Shown: positions 1 through 9,436, numbered from the stretch's first letter. The stretch: 64,000 nucleotides of DNA from Gemmatimonadota bacterium (GCA_029262115.1 JAJCZZ010000049.1:1-64000); one strand, 5' to 3'. The notes: generated by a model from the letters alone, not told the origin. Translations and numbers: made by a program.

Positions 1-121
1 CCCCCTATACACCGTTAACCCCCTCACTTTTCCCTTGTCCGGGCCCCGGGGGGGCGCCCCCCCCCCCCCACCGCCCACTCGGGCGACCCCTCCTCCGCGA
101 CGGTTCCGTCGCCTCCCCTGA
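1..121. other. leader upstream of prfA with a long poly-C tract
   Basis: No gene is visible in these bases. They contain a run of seven G (48-54) followed by thirteen C (57-69), then a C/G-rich stretch up to the prfA start. No clear ribosome binding site precedes the ATG at 122. The homopolymers are prone to slippage in cells and to error in sequencing, so the exact length should be treated with caution. The gene upstream is outside the window. Confidence 0.6.
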
Positions 122-1219
122 ATGAGCCAACCGTCCCTCGACCCCCGCCTCGACGAACGTCTGCGCGCCGCGGTCGAACGGTTCTCCGAAGTCGATAGCG
201 AGCTGGCCAGCCCCGAGGCGTTGGCCAACCTCGACCGCCTTCGCGAACTCGGTCAGGAACGCGCCTACCTGGAGCCGCTGGCCTCCACTGCGCACGACCT
301 GTGGAGTGCGCTGGAAGAGCGCGCCGGAGCGGCCGAGCTGGCGGAGGGCGCCGACGATCCCGAGATGCGGGAGTTGGCGCAGGCCGAACTGCTCGACTTG
401 GACGCCCGGATCGGCGAGCTGGAGTCGTCTGCACGCTCCCTCCTGGTCCCGCCCGATCCGATGGACAACCGGCCGGCCGTGGTGGAGATCCGGGCCGGGA
501 CCGGAGGCGACGAGGCCGGGCTGTTCGCATCCGACCTGATGCGCATGTACCAACGCCTGGCCGAGAAGAAGGCGTGGACCGTGGAGCTCATGAGCCTGTC
601 CGAGGGCATACCGGGATCCATCAAGGAGGTCGTCTTCCTGGTGCGGGGACGCGGCGTGTACGGGCGGCTGCGCTACGAATCCGGCGTCCACCGGGTGCAG
701 CGGGTACCGGAGACGGAGAGTCAGGGCAGGATCCACACGTCGGCGGCGACCGTTGCCGTTCTCCCGGAAGCGGAGGAGGTGGACCTCGCCATCGACCCGA
801 ACGACTTGCGGATCGACGTCTTCCGCTCGTCAGGACCGGGCGGCCAGTCCGTGAATACCACGGACTCCGCCGTGCGCATCACCCATCTGCCCACGGGCGT
901 CGTCGTCTCGTGCCAGGACGAGAAGTCGCAGCTCAAGAACAAGAACAAGGCCATGAAAGTTCTCCGCAGCCGTCTTCTCGATCGGATGATCGCCGATCAG
1001 GAGGCGGAGAGGGCGCACGAACGGCGGGCCATGGTGGGCACCGGGGACCGGTCCGCGAAGATCCGGACGTACAACTTCCCGCAGAACCGGGTGACCGACC
1101 ATCGGATCGGCCTGACGGTGCACAACCTGGACGAGGTGTTGGACGGCGCGCTGGACGAGTTCGTCGAGGCGCTGCGCTTGGCACAGGAAGAGGAGCGGCT
1201 CGAGGCGGGTGGTGCGTGA
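122..1219 (+). CDS. prfA: peptide chain release factor 1
   Basis: Class I release factor that reads UAA and UAG in the ribosomal A site and triggers hydrolysis of peptidyl-tRNA. The 365-residue length is normal for RF1. The codon-recognition loop reads P-E-T at residues 196-198, fitting the RF1 PxT tripeptide and not the SPF of RF2. The catalytic GGQ sits at residues 240-242 within SGPGGQSVN. The N-terminal third is helical and charged as expected. The stop codon overlaps the GTG start of prmC, which encodes the enzyme that methylates the glutamine of this GGQ, so substrate and modifying enzyme are translationally coupled. Identification is secure; only the start is slightly uncertain because no good SD is seen. 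Confidence 0.97.
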   Translation: MSQPSLDPRLDERLRAAVERFSEVDSELASPEALANLDRLRELGQERAYLEPLASTAHDLWSALEERAGAAELAEGADDPEMRELAQAELLDLDARIGELESSARSLLVPPDPMDNRPAVVEIRAGTGGDEAGLFASDLMRMYQRLAEKKAWTVELMSLSEGIPGSIKEVVFLVRGRGVYGRLRYESGVHRVQRVPETESQGRIHTSAATVAVLPEAEEVDLAIDPNDLRIDVFRSSGPGGQSVNTTDSAVRITHLPTGVVVSCQDEKSQLKNKNKAMKVLRSRLLDRMIADQEAERAHERRAMVGTGDRSAKIRTYNFPQNRVTDHRIGLTVHNLDEVLDGALDEFVEALRLAQEEERLEAGGA

Positions 1220-2094
1220 CCCGGGCGGGCGAGACGTGGACGGTTCTCCGTCTCATGCGGTGGAGTGGGGAGTATCTCCAGGAGAAGGGAGTCGAACGGG
1301 GTCGACTCGACGCCGAACACCTCTTGGCCCACGCCCTGAGCACGGAACGGCTGCAACTCTATCTGGAGTTCGATCGTCCCCTGGACACGGACGAATTGGC
1401 GCGGTTCCGGCCGCTCTTGAAGCGTCGGGCGGCGCGGGAGCCTCTCCAGTATATTCTCGGGCGCGTCGGCTTTCGTGAGCTGGATCTCGGGGTGGACCGC
1501 CGTGCGCTCATTCCCCGGCAGGAGACCGAAGTCCTGGTCGAGGAGGTGCTGCGCTGGGTGGAGGCCCAGGGCCGGGATGGGCTCACCGTGGTCGATCTCG
1601 GGACCGGGTCGGGCGCCATCGCGCTCTCGTTGGCCCGCGAGGGGGCGTTCAGCCAGGTGGTCGCGACGGATGTCTCGTCCGATGCGCTGGAGCTCGCCCG
1701 CGCCAATGCGGCCGAACTCGACGCTCAGCCCGTGGTCGAGTTCCTGCAGGGATCGTGGTTCGAAGCACTCCCCGCGGGACGGCGGTTCGATGTCCTGGTT
1801 TCGAATCCGCCGTACGTCGCGAAATCGGACGCGTCGACGCTCGAGCCGGAGGTGGGAGAGTGGGAGCCTGTCGGAGCGCTGTTCGGCGGAGATGATGGGC
1901 TTGACCTGATCCGTGAGATCGTTCGTGGGGCGCCGGCGAGACTCGCGTCGGGCGGCCTCCTGGCCCTGGAGGTCGGTCTCGGTCAGTCGGACGCGGTAGT
2001 GGCGTTGATGAAAGACACAGGGGAGTTTGAGGACGCGTCGGTTCGGCGTGATCTGACGGGACGGGACCGCGTGGTGCTGGCCCGTCGAATGTGA
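1216..2094 (+). CDS. prmC: release factor glutamine N5-methyltransferase
   Basis: SAM-dependent methyltransferase (PrmC/HemK) that methylates the GGQ glutamine of release factors. The GTG start at 1216 overlaps the prfA stop (GTGA), giving 292 residues, close to the family length. An N-terminal helical substrate-binding domain is followed by the Rossmann methyltransferase core with the SAM loop DLGTGSGAI and the diagnostic NPPY motif at residues 197-200. The reading frame is open far upstream inside prfA, but that part is an Arg/Gly-rich shadow and is not included. Adjacent prfA and prmC are a common bacterial arrangement. Confidence 0.96.
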   Translation: MTRAGETWTVLRLMRWSGEYLQEKGVERGRLDAEHLLAHALSTERLQLYLEFDRPLDTDELARFRPLLKRRAAREPLQYILGRVGFRELDLGVDRRALIPRQETEVLVEEVLRWVEAQGRDGLTVVDLGTGSGAIALSLAREGAFSQVVATDVSSDALELARANAAELDAQPVVEFLQGSWFEALPAGRRFDVLVSNPPYVAKSDASTLEPEVGEWEPVGALFGGDDGLDLIREIVRGAPARLASGGLLALEVGLGQSDAVVALMKDTGEFEDASVRRDLTGRDRVVLARRM

Positions 2095-2145
2095 TGGCGA
2101 AAGTCGTGGGATTCCGAAGATTCGAACTCGAACGAGAGGTTGATC

Positions 2146-2505
2146 ATGGCAGGGATTTACGAAATGGCACGGGAGTTGGGCGGCGCCCTGGCCCGTACCG
2201 ATGAATATCAGACGCTGAAGCGTGCGAGCGCGGCGGTGGACGAAGATCGGGAGCTTGTAGAGCTTCGGAACAAGTTGACCGCGCTCGAAGACCGAATCGA
2301 GGCCTCGCTCAGAACCGGGCAGCAGCCCGAAGACGAGGTGAAGACGGCCTATGAGGACGCCGCGTCCGAGCTTCAGGGTAAGGACGCCTTTCAGCGTCTC
2401 ATTGCGGCGCAGTCGAACTTCGAGAAGGTCATGTACAAGGTGAACGAGACCATGGCGAAAGGCCTTCAGGAAGGCGCCGCCAGTCGGATTATTCTCTCGA
2501 GCTGA
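2146..2505 (+). CDS. YlbF/YmcA-family protein
   Basis: Small helical protein of 119 residues that resembles the YlbF/YmcA (Com_YlbF) family. In Bacillus these proteins act with YaaT in RNase Y-dependent mRNA processing and in competence and biofilm control; the role in this organism is unknown. The sequence is an alpha-helical hairpin rich in Glu, Lys and Ala, with the typical C-terminal pattern of an F-x-x-V-M helix. The ATG at 2146 is chosen because GAGAGG lies six bases upstream; a TTG at 2140 is in frame but has no spacing for an SD. It stands between prmC and the inositol-phosphate synthase gene with about 50 bp on each side. Confidence 0.7.
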   Translation: MAGIYEMARELGGALARTDEYQTLKRASAAVDEDRELVELRNKLTALEDRIEASLRTGQQPEDEVKTAYEDAASELQGKDAFQRLIAAQSNFEKVMYKVNETMAKGLQEGAASRIILSS

Positions 2506-2555
2506 CGCCACCGCTCGACTTTTCATGTACCCACGACTTCAACCGAGGCAACTAC

Positions 2556-3875
2556 GTGAAGAAGCCTTCTGAGATCCGCCCGGCCGAGGGAAAGCTGGGC
2601 GTGCTGCTGCCCGGGTTCGGCGCGGTGGCCACTACCTTCGTGGCCGGCGTCGAAGCGGCGCGGCGAGGGTTGGCCCGGCCGATCGGCAGCCTGACCCAGA
2701 TGCAGACCATCCGGCTCGGGAAGCGGACCGAGGGCCGCGCTCCCCTGATCAAGGACTTCGTGCCGATCGCCCAGCTCGAGGATCTCGTCTTCGGCGCGTG
2801 GGACCCGATCGCCGACAACGGCTACGAAAGCGCGGTGAATTCGGGCGTACTCCGCAAGGAGCAGCACCTGGATCCCATCAAGGACTTCCTCTCGGGCATC
2901 GAGCCGATGCCGGCGGCGTTCGACACGAAGTACGTGAAGAAGCTGAACGGGCCCAACGTGAAGAAGGCGGCGAACAAGCGGGAGCTCGCCGAGGCGCTTC
3001 GCGAGGACATCCGTCGCTTCAAGAAGGAGAACGACTGCGACCGTCTCGTCATGGTGTGGTGCGGCTCGACCGAGATCTACGTCCGTCCCAGTGCCGTGCA
3101 CGAGAGCCTGGAAGCGTTCGAGAAGGCGATGGAGGAGGACCATCCCGACATCGCACCGAGTCAGTTGTACGCTTACGCCGCCATCATGGAGGGCGTGCCC
3201 TACGCAAACGGGGCGCCCAATCTGTCGGCGGACTTCGCGGCCCTGGAGGAGCTCGCCAAGGAGCGGAGCGTGCCGCTCTGCGGGAAGGACTTCAAGACGG
3301 GGCAAACCCTCATGAAGACCATTCTCGCCCCGGGCTTCAAGACACGCATGCTCGGTCTATCCGGGTGGTTCAGCACGAACATCCTCGGCAACCGTGACGG
3401 CGAGGTTCTGGACGACCCCGAGTCGTTCAAGACCAAGGAGGTCTCCAAGCTGGGGGTGCTCGAGCACATCCTCCAGCCCGATATGTACCCGGAGCTCTAC
3501 GGGGACATGTACCACAAGGTGCGGATCAACTACTACCCGCCGCGTGGTGACAACAAGGAGGGCTGGGACAACATCGACATCTTCGGATGGATGGGGTACG
3601 GCATGCAGATCAAGGTGGACTTCCTCTGCCGTGACTCGATCCTCGCAGCCCCGATCGTGCTGGATCTGGCCCTGTTCATGGATCTGGCGTCTCGCGCCGG
3701 ACTCGGAGGAATCCAGGAGTGGCTGTCGTTCTATTTCAAGAGCCCGCAGACCGCTCCCGGGCTGTACCCGGAGCATGACATCTTCATCCAGCACATGAAG
3801 CTCAAGAATACGCTCCGCTGGATGATGGGCGAGTCGGAAATCACGCACCTGGGCGTCGAGTACTACGACGATTAG
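2556..3875 (+). CDS. inositol-3-phosphate synthase (myo-inositol-1-phosphate synthase)
   Basis: NAD-dependent isomerase that converts glucose 6-phosphate to inositol 3-phosphate, the first step to inositol and its phospholipids. The 439-residue protein has the N-terminal NAD-binding loop with glycines at 20 and 22 (LLPGFGAV), a central catalytic part rich in lysines, including the GKDFKTGQTL segment, and the later LGNRDG motif typical of the family. The GTG start at 2556 is preceded by a short SD (GAGG, eight bases upstream). Bacteria with this enzyme often make inositol lipids or inositol-containing solutes; no further genes of such a pathway are next to it here. Confidence 0.9.
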   Translation: MKKPSEIRPAEGKLGVLLPGFGAVATTFVAGVEAARRGLARPIGSLTQMQTIRLGKRTEGRAPLIKDFVPIAQLEDLVFGAWDPIADNGYESAVNSGVLRKEQHLDPIKDFLSGIEPMPAAFDTKYVKKLNGPNVKKAANKRELAEALREDIRRFKKENDCDRLVMVWCGSTEIYVRPSAVHESLEAFEKAMEEDHPDIAPSQLYAYAAIMEGVPYANGAPNLSADFAALEELAKERSVPLCGKDFKTGQTLMKTILAPGFKTRMLGLSGWFSTNILGNRDGEVLDDPESFKTKEVSKLGVLEHILQPDMYPELYGDMYHKVRINYYPPRGDNKEGWDNIDIFGWMGYGMQIKVDFLCRDSILAAPIVLDLALFMDLASRAGLGGIQEWLSFYFKSPQTAPGLYPEHDIFIQHMKLKNTLRWMMGESEITHLGVEYYDD

Positions 3876-3889
3876 TGTGGGCACGGGCG

Positions 3890-3925
3890 GGTCCCCCCGC
3901 GGTCGCTACCGTGGCCGTGGGGACC
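3890..3925 (+). other. long GC-rich hairpin after the inositol-phosphate synthase gene
   Basis: GGTCCCC (3890-3896) pairs with GGGGACC (3919-3925), and an inner stem CCGCGGT (3897-3903) pairs with ACCGTGG (3908-3914) around a four-base loop, leaving a four-base bulge. A second smaller repeat, GGGCGG/CCGCCC, follows at 3930-3950. No T-run follows either stem, so a Rho-independent terminator is not proven; it may stabilise the mRNA 3' end or assist termination. Confidence 0.45.
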
Positions 3926-4018
3926 ACCCGGGCGGAAACCTGGCCCGCCCCGACGGGTTACCATACTTATCGGACGAGCGCGCTCGCGCTCGCGTACGCA
4001 CGTGAGGAGTGACGGGTG

Positions 4019-5659
4019 ATGAAGCGAGGCGTTCTACTACCGGCGGCGGTCCTTTTTGTGGCCGTTGTTTCCGGGGGATGGCTTCTCCAGGAAGGGGTCG
4101 ACCGGTCGGAGAACGTCTACGTCAAGGTTCGGCTCCTCCAGGAGGTCGTCGACCGGGTCCAATCCAGCTTTGTGGACGAGGTGGGCGGCGACCAGCTCTA
4201 CAATTCCGCGATCGAGGGGCTGATCGACGATCTGGACGATCCCTATTCGAGCTTTCTTCCGGCCCGCGAGTACGAGGATCTCCGGATCAGCACCGAGGGC
4301 GATTACGGAGGCGTCGGTCTGGAGGTGATCGACCGGAACGGCTTCGTAACCGTCGTCACGCCGATGCCCGGAGGGCCCGGAGGGCGGGCCGGAATCCGCT
4401 CGGGTGACCAGTTCTGGACGATCGACGGCATACGGGTCGACACGATCGACTCCGACGACGCCGTCGAACTCTTGCGCGGTCGCCCGGGCGTCGAGGTGAA
4501 GGTGGAGATGCTCCGCCCCGGAGTGGCCGAGCCGATTCCGTTTTCCATCACGCGGGAGGTCATCCGCGTCCGGGCGGTTCCGTTCGCCGTCATGGTGGAC
4601 GAATCGGTCGGCTACGTCCCGTTCCAGAGCGTTCTGGAGACGTCCACCGACGAGGTACGCTCGGCCATCGACTCGCTTCGTGCGGAGGGAATGACGCGTC
4701 TCATTCTCGACCTGCGAGGGAATCTCGGAGGCCTGTTGGATCAGGGGATCGCGGTGTCGGATCTGTTCCTGGCCGCCGGCCAGGACGTGGCCGAGACCCG
4801 TGGTCGGGACCCGTCGCAGAACGAGACGTATCGGGCGTCGACGCCCGACCGGTACGCAGGCCTTCCGGTGGTCGTGCTCGTCGATGGCTCGTCGGCGTCG
4901 GCGTCCGAGATCGTGGCCGGAGCGCTCCAGGACCATGACCGCGCGCTCCTGATCGGCGAGACGACGTTCGGTAAGGGCGTCGTTCAGAGTCTCTACCGTC
5001 TGAGCGGCGGCAACGTGCTTCGCCTGACCACCGCCCACTGGTTCACGCCGCTCGGTCGCTCGATCCACCGGGAGTCCGAGGAGCGCTTTGCCGAGATGCG
5101 CGATGGCCATCCGACCCTCGCGCTGTCGGGCCAGCTCACCACGCCGCCGCATCTGGAGGATCGGCCAACGGTCCAGTCCGAGAGCGGAAGACTGCTCTAC
5201 GGTGGTGGGGGGATCACTCCGGACTTCGTCGTGCAGCCCGAACTGCTGACGCCGGAGGAGGAGTCCGCGGTTCGAGAGTTGTATAGTCAGGAAGGTCGGT
5301 TCAACGTCGCTCTGTTCAACTTCGCTGTCCGGTTCGTCCAGAGTCATCCGGATCTGAGGCCCGGCTTCAGTCTTTCGGACGAAGATCTGTCGGTCTTCTA
5401 CCGGGCGCTTCCCGAGTGGGATGTCCAGGTGGATCGGGACGACTTCCGCGGTTCACGGCGGTTTATCGAGTACCGGCTGGAGCGTGAAATCGCGCTTCAG
5501 GCCTGGGGTGACGAAGGTCAGTTCGTCCAGACGATGCGTCACGATCGCCCGCTCCGCGAAGCGGTCGAGCGCCTTCGCTCGGTCGACTCTACCGAGGCGC
5601 TTCTGGCCACGGACGTTCCGGCGCCCGCGGTGGTCGCCCCGGCAGGCGACGGCTCCTGA
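4019..5659 (+). CDS. S41-family C-terminal processing protease (CtpA/Prc type)
   Basis: Serine protease of the tail-specific CtpA family, expected in the periplasm, where it trims or degrades envelope proteins from the C terminus. The ATG at 4019 has GAGGAG nine bases upstream. The 546-residue product begins with a hydrophobic signal anchor (about residues 4-22), then a PDZ domain (about 80-175) and the S41 protease core (about 180-390). The catalytic serine is the middle one of SASAS, about residue 294, and the lysine partner is about residue 319 in the TTFGKGVVQ segment, 25 residues later as in Prc. A C-terminal extension of roughly 150 residues follows, of unknown role. It is likely transcribed on its own. 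Confidence 0.9.
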   Translation: MKRGVLLPAAVLFVAVVSGGWLLQEGVDRSENVYVKVRLLQEVVDRVQSSFVDEVGGDQLYNSAIEGLIDDLDDPYSSFLPAREYEDLRISTEGDYGGVGLEVIDRNGFVTVVTPMPGGPGGRAGIRSGDQFWTIDGIRVDTIDSDDAVELLRGRPGVEVKVEMLRPGVAEPIPFSITREVIRVRAVPFAVMVDESVGYVPFQSVLETSTDEVRSAIDSLRAEGMTRLILDLRGNLGGLLDQGIAVSDLFLAAGQDVAETRGRDPSQNETYRASTPDRYAGLPVVVLVDGSSASASEIVAGALQDHDRALLIGETTFGKGVVQSLYRLSGGNVLRLTTAHWFTPLGRSIHRESEERFAEMRDGHPTLALSGQLTTPPHLEDRPTVQSESGRLLYGGGGITPDFVVQPELLTPEEESAVRELYSQEGRFNVALFNFAVRFVQSHPDLRPGFSLSDEDLSVFYRALPEWDVQVDRDDFRGSRRFIEYRLEREIALQAWGDEGQFVQTMRHDRPLREAVERLRSVDSTEALLATDVPAPAVVAPAGDGS

Positions 5660-6033
5660 GGCAGGCCGGCGGCCCTGCTCCGGATCGCCCAGGCCCGCAC
5701 CGCACGTCCTGCCCGGAGGATCGTGGCCGGGGTGCGTTTCAGGCTCTCCCTCTCGTGGAAGACGGGCTCGGCGCCGAGGGTGTGTACGGAGGAGGGTTGC
5801 CCGCGCGAGGTATCGGCTTCGCCATCAAAGTGGCGGATGGATCCCGCCGGGCGGTGGAGGCCGCACTCGTCCGGGTTCTCTGGCAACTCGAGGTGCTGAC
5901 CTTGGAGGACCAGGAGGCGCTCGCGACATTCGGGCGTCCCACCGTGTGCAACACATTGGGAGAGATGGTCGGCGAGATCCGCGCCGACTTTTCGCTGACC
6001 CCGGTCACTGGTGGCCTGCCCGTGCGCGGGTAG
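5660..6033 (+). pseudogene. decayed C-terminal remnant of an asparaginase II-type gene
   Basis: Between the protease stop and obg lies about 370 bp without an intact gene. From about 5755 the first frame reads GAEGVYGGGLPARGIGFAI, then VADGSRRAVEAAL, and ends with CNTLGEMVGEIRADF. This matches the C-terminal end of asparaginase II-type proteins (PF06089 family). Upstream, another frame (about 5660-5735) carries a helix resembling the preceding part of such proteins, so a frameshift plus deletion is likely. The first two-thirds of the gene and a credible start are missing. A GTG at 5755 opens a 92-codon frame, but this fragment lacks the active-site region. I call it a pseudogene; the match is from pattern memory, not a search. 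Confidence 0.6.
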
Positions 6034-6065
6034 GCCGGCCCTCTTGAGCGACGAGACTTGACTAC

Positions 6066-7100
6066 ATGTTCGTAGACCGCGCTACCATCGACGTCGTGGC
6101 CGGCACCGGCGGATCGGGCGCCGAAGCCTTCCGTCGGGAGTCCGGCGTGCCGCGCGGCGGTCCGGCGGGGGGAGACGGGGGCAAGGGGGGCGATGTGATC
6201 ATGGAAGTCGACCCCCAGCTCTCGACCCTGCTCGACTTCCGATACCGCAATCGATATGCCGCGGAGCGGGGGCGCCACGGCGAGGGGAGCAACCGGACGG
6301 GTCGGTCCGGCGACGATCTCGTCCTGCGGGTTCCGCCCGGCACCGTCGTACTCGAGGACGGGACGGACGCGCTGATCGCCGAGCTGCTGGAGCCCGGCCA
6401 GCGGCACGTGGTGGCCAGGGGTGGCCGGGGGGGGCGGGGCAACGCGCGCTTTGCGACGGCGACGCATCAAGCACCCAGGCGTTGGGAACCGGGCGAGGAG
6501 GGGGAGGAGCGCAGGCTCCGTCTCGAGCTCAAGCTCCTCGCCGACGTCGGGCTGGTGGGTGAACCGAACGCCGGCAAGTCCACATTCCTCGCGACCGTCA
6601 CCGCCGCCCGCCCGAAGGTTGCCGACTATCCCTTCACGACACTGACGCCGAATCTCGGGGTCGTCCAACTGTCTGACTACCGGTCGTTCGTGATCGCGGA
6701 CATCCCGGGCATCATCGAGGGAGCGAGCGAGGGGAAGGGGTTGGGGCACCAGTTCCTGCGGCACATCGAGCGGACCCGCACGCTCGCCTTGTTCGTCCCG
6801 GTGGACGTGGAGGATCCGCAGGCCGAGTACGACAACCTTCGTGTCGAGTTGGACGCGTACTCCTCCGATCTGGCGGCGCGACCCCACTGCGTCGTGCTGA
6901 CCAAGACGGATCTTCTCCCTCAGGGCGAGGCGCTCCCCGTGGTCGAGGCACCCGACGCATGGGGGAGTTTCGCGATATCCTCTGTGGCTCGCCGTGAGCT
7001 GACGGAACTCCTGGAGTCTCTGTGGACGCGCAGCCAGGCAGTGCGCCGTGCAGAGACGGGGGCTGAGGAGGAGGGAGATCGCAGGTGGTGGGCGGTCTGA
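6066..7100 (+). CDS. obg: GTPase Obg
   Basis: Essential ribosome-associated GTPase that acts in 50S subunit maturation and in stress and growth control. The 344 residues comprise the glycine-rich Obg fold (about 1-157) and the G domain, with the P-loop GEPNAGKS at 165-172, the switch region TTLTPNLG, the G3 motif DIPGIIEG and NKxD-like TKTD. The C-terminal OCT domain present in some Obg proteins is absent, as in many phyla. The gene starts at ATG 6066 and overlaps dprA by 16 bp at its end. Confidence 0.96.
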   Translation: MFVDRATIDVVAGTGGSGAEAFRRESGVPRGGPAGGDGGKGGDVIMEVDPQLSTLLDFRYRNRYAAERGRHGEGSNRTGRSGDDLVLRVPPGTVVLEDGTDALIAELLEPGQRHVVARGGRGGRGNARFATATHQAPRRWEPGEEGEERRLRLELKLLADVGLVGEPNAGKSTFLATVTAARPKVADYPFTTLTPNLGVVQLSDYRSFVIADIPGIIEGASEGKGLGHQFLRHIERTRTLALFVPVDVEDPQAEYDNLRVELDAYSSDLAARPHCVVLTKTDLLPQGEALPVVEAPDAWGSFAISSVARRELTELLESLWTRSQAVRRAETGAEEEGDRRWWAV

Positions 7101-8245
7101 GGGGCAGTCCGTCGAACGATGAGGCCCGCGCGCTGCTTGTCCTCAGCGAACTACCCGGCGTGGGACTACGCCGGCTTCGCCGCCTGACGGATCGCTTCGG
7201 CTCGGCCCGTGGTGTGCTTCGGGCCCGGCCGGTGGAGTTGAAGGGATCGCTCCCGGAGAAGGCGTTGGCCGCGCTCGGCGATGGGTCGGCGGCCGAGCGG
7301 GTGGATCAGGGGCTCGCCTCGGCCCGGTCCGGCGGGATGGAGTGGATCGCGTGGGACGACGACGACTACCCGCCCCGGCTCCTCCGGCTTGCCGACCCCC
7401 CGCCCGTGCTGTTCTTACGCGGCCAGCATGCGCTGCTTCGGACCCCCGGCGTCGCGGTGGTCGGTGCGAGGCGCGCAACGGCCCGAGCGCGTGACGTTGC
7501 CCGCCTCCTTGGAGCTCGGCTCGGAGCCGAGGGCTTCCCGGTCGTGAGTGGAATGGCACTGGGCGTCGACGGCGCGGCGCACCGGGGAGCGCTACAGGCC
7601 CGGGGCCCGACCATCGCCGTCGTTGCCACCGGCGCGGATCGCGCGTATCCCCCGAGCCACTCGGCACTGTACCGTGACGTCATACGGGACGGCCTTCTGG
7701 TGAGTGAGTTCCTCCCGAACACGCCCCCGCTTCCGCACCATTTTCCACGTCGAAATCGCGTGCTCGCGGCTCTGGCCCACACGGTCGTCGTGGTGGAGGC
7801 CGGCGCCCGAAGTGGGGCGCTGATCACCGTCGACCATGCCCTCGATCTCGGTCTCGATGTCTGGGCCGTGCCCGGACCGATCGACAACACCGGGTGCGCC
7901 GGAAGCAACGCCATGCTCTCCGACGGTGCCCGGCCTCTCGTGTCGGTGGCAGACTTCGTTCGTCGACTCGGGGAGGCCGGTCGGGAACGAGTCAGCCCGC
8001 TGGCGGGTGGAGACACAGCAGCAGAGGGTGAAGCGTCGGGAAGTGATCCACGGGGCGCCTCCCTTCCCCCAGGGAGCCCTGAGCGTGCGGTGCTCGCCGC
8101 ATTCGGGTCCGAGCCGGCGGGGGTGGATGACCTGGCGCTGTCGACCGGTCTTCCGACGCAGGAGTTGGTGTCGATCTTGACCGCCCTCGAACTCGTGGGT
8201 CGGGTCGAGCGGCGGCCCGGTCCGAGCTTCCAACGCGTGGGATGA
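7085..8245 (+). CDS. dprA: DNA-processing protein DprA
   Basis: DprA/Smf binds incoming single-stranded DNA and loads RecA during natural transformation. The 386 residues show an N-terminal helix-hairpin-helix/SAM-like part (LSELPGVGLRRLRRL), the central Rossmann-like SMF domain with VVGARRAT and VVSGMALGVDGAAH, and a C-terminal winged-helix domain after a low-complexity linker. The GTG at 7085 lies inside the end of obg and is preceded by a strong GGAGGAGGGAG purine run. It overlaps hemW by 4 bp. No other competence gene is visible in the window, so uptake ability is unproven. Confidence 0.93.
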   Translation: MVGGLRGSPSNDEARALLVLSELPGVGLRRLRRLTDRFGSARGVLRARPVELKGSLPEKALAALGDGSAAERVDQGLASARSGGMEWIAWDDDDYPPRLLRLADPPPVLFLRGQHALLRTPGVAVVGARRATARARDVARLLGARLGAEGFPVVSGMALGVDGAAHRGALQARGPTIAVVATGADRAYPPSHSALYRDVIRDGLLVSEFLPNTPPLPHHFPRRNRVLAALAHTVVVVEAGARSGALITVDHALDLGLDVWAVPGPIDNTGCAGSNAMLSDGARPLVSVADFVRRLGEAGRERVSPLAGGDTAAEGEASGSDPRGASLPPGSPERAVLAAFGSEPAGVDDLALSTGLPTQELVSILTALELVGRVERRPGPSFQRVG

Positions 8246-9405
8246 CCGGGGCAGAGATCGGAGAAGCGGAGCCCGTCGAAGTGGCTTCGGTCTATGTCCA
8301 CGCCCCGTTCTGCGCGCGCCGTTGCACGTATTGTGATTTCGCGGTGCACGTTCGGCGTGACGGAGACGTGGACGAATGGATCGAAACCGTGGGTGCCGAA
8401 CTCTGCCGGGTCGAGTTGTCGGAACCCGTTCGTGTCGCCGCCCGTCTCGACACCCTGTACGTCGGAGGCGGAACGCCCTCTCTGATGGGGCCGACGGCCA
8501 TGGCTCGTCTGAGGGATCTGTTGGGGGCCGAGCGGATCGGCCGCGATACGGAGTGGACGGCCGAAGCGAATCCGGAGAGCCTGACGCCCGCGCTCGCGTC
8601 CGCGTGGCGGGAGGCGGGAGTGAATCGCCTGAGCATCGGGGTCCAGACGTTCCACGAGCCGACGCTGCGCTGGATGGGACGGCTCCATGGGGCCACGGGA
8701 GCCGAACACGCCGTCTCGACCGCGCGCTCCGCGGGCTTCGACAACCTCAGTGTCGACCTGATCTTCGGCCTTCCTCGGCATCTCGGGCGCAGTTGGCGCG
8801 CCGACCTGGAACGTGTCGTGGAGTTGGCCCCGGCCCACGTGAGCCTCTATGGCCTGACCGTCGAGAGCGGCACCCCACTCGGTCGCGACGTGGCTCTGGG
8901 ACGTGAGTCCCCGGTCGACGAGGAGCAGTACCGGGAGGAGTTCCTGGAGGCCGCTGAGACGTTCACAAGCGCAGGGTACGACCACTATGAAGTGTCCAAC
9001 TTCGCGCGAGAGGGCGCCCGGTCCCTCCACAACTCGGCCTACTGGAGGGGCGTACCGTATCTCGGCTTGGGAAATGGGGCGCATAGCTTTCTACCGCCCG
9101 TGCGGCGGTGGAACGTCCGTGACTGGACACAATACCGAGGCCGTTCTGTCCGCGGCGAGAGTCCGGAGGAGGGTCGCGAGCGGCTCGACGCGGACGCTCG
9201 TCGGCTCGAAGAGGTCTGGCTGCGCCTGCGGACGGATCGCGGGTGGCCCCGCGCGGGCGCGCACGTCCGGGTGAACCGACTCTTGGATGGGTGGATTGCG
9301 AACGGGTGGGCGCAAGCGGCGGACAGCCACGTCATCCTCACGCCGGACGGTTGGCTGGTGATGGACGGCCTTACCGTCGAGCTGGACCAGGCGTCGTCGG
9401 GTTGA
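8242..9405 (+). CDS. hemW: radical SAM HemW-type heme chaperone (HemN-like)
   Basis: Radical SAM protein of the HemW branch, often annotated as oxygen-independent coproporphyrinogen III oxidase but in characterised cases a heme carrier. The cluster cysteines are C24, C28 and C31 in CARRCTYCDF. Further hallmarks are YVGGGTPS and a C-terminal HemW-type domain (EVWLRLRTDRG). At 387 residues it has the short length of HemW; true HemN carries a longer N-terminal part. The ATG at 8242 overlaps the dprA stop. It directly precedes hrcA, an order common in many bacteria. Confidence 0.9.
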   Translation: MTGAEIGEAEPVEVASVYVHAPFCARRCTYCDFAVHVRRDGDVDEWIETVGAELCRVELSEPVRVAARLDTLYVGGGTPSLMGPTAMARLRDLLGAERIGRDTEWTAEANPESLTPALASAWREAGVNRLSIGVQTFHEPTLRWMGRLHGATGAEHAVSTARSAGFDNLSVDLIFGLPRHLGRSWRADLERVVELAPAHVSLYGLTVESGTPLGRDVALGRESPVDEEQYREEFLEAAETFTSAGYDHYEVSNFAREGARSLHNSAYWRGVPYLGLGNGAHSFLPPVRRWNVRDWTQYRGRSVRGESPEEGRERLDADARRLEEVWLRLRTDRGWPRAGAHVRVNRLLDGWIANGWAQAADSHVILTPDGWLVMDGLTVELDQASSG

Positions 9406-9436
9406 GCTTTGATGGCGGCCCGCCGATCTTCGAAGG

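Noticed and set aside
301-1215. upstream extension of the prmC reading frame
   Set aside because: Inside prfA; Arg/Gly-rich with no similarity to prmC. The GTG at 1216 is the coupled start.
997-2526. 509-codon open frame on the minus strand opposite prfA-prmC
   Set aside because: It covers two certain genes on the other strand, has no SD or motif, and is rich in Arg, Pro and Gly as expected for antisense frames at high GC.
4037-5347. 436-codon minus-strand frame opposite the CtpA-type protease
   Set aside because: Shadow; composition follows the codon pattern of the plus-strand gene.
7366-9084. 572-codon minus-strand frame opposite dprA-hemW
   Set aside because: Shadow; runs through two recognised plus-strand genes with no SD or motif.
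9406-9436. CIRCE operator for HrcA before hrcA
   Set aside because: I looked for the TTAGCACTC-N9-GAGTGCTAA inverted repeat before hrcA and before dnaJ and did not find it.
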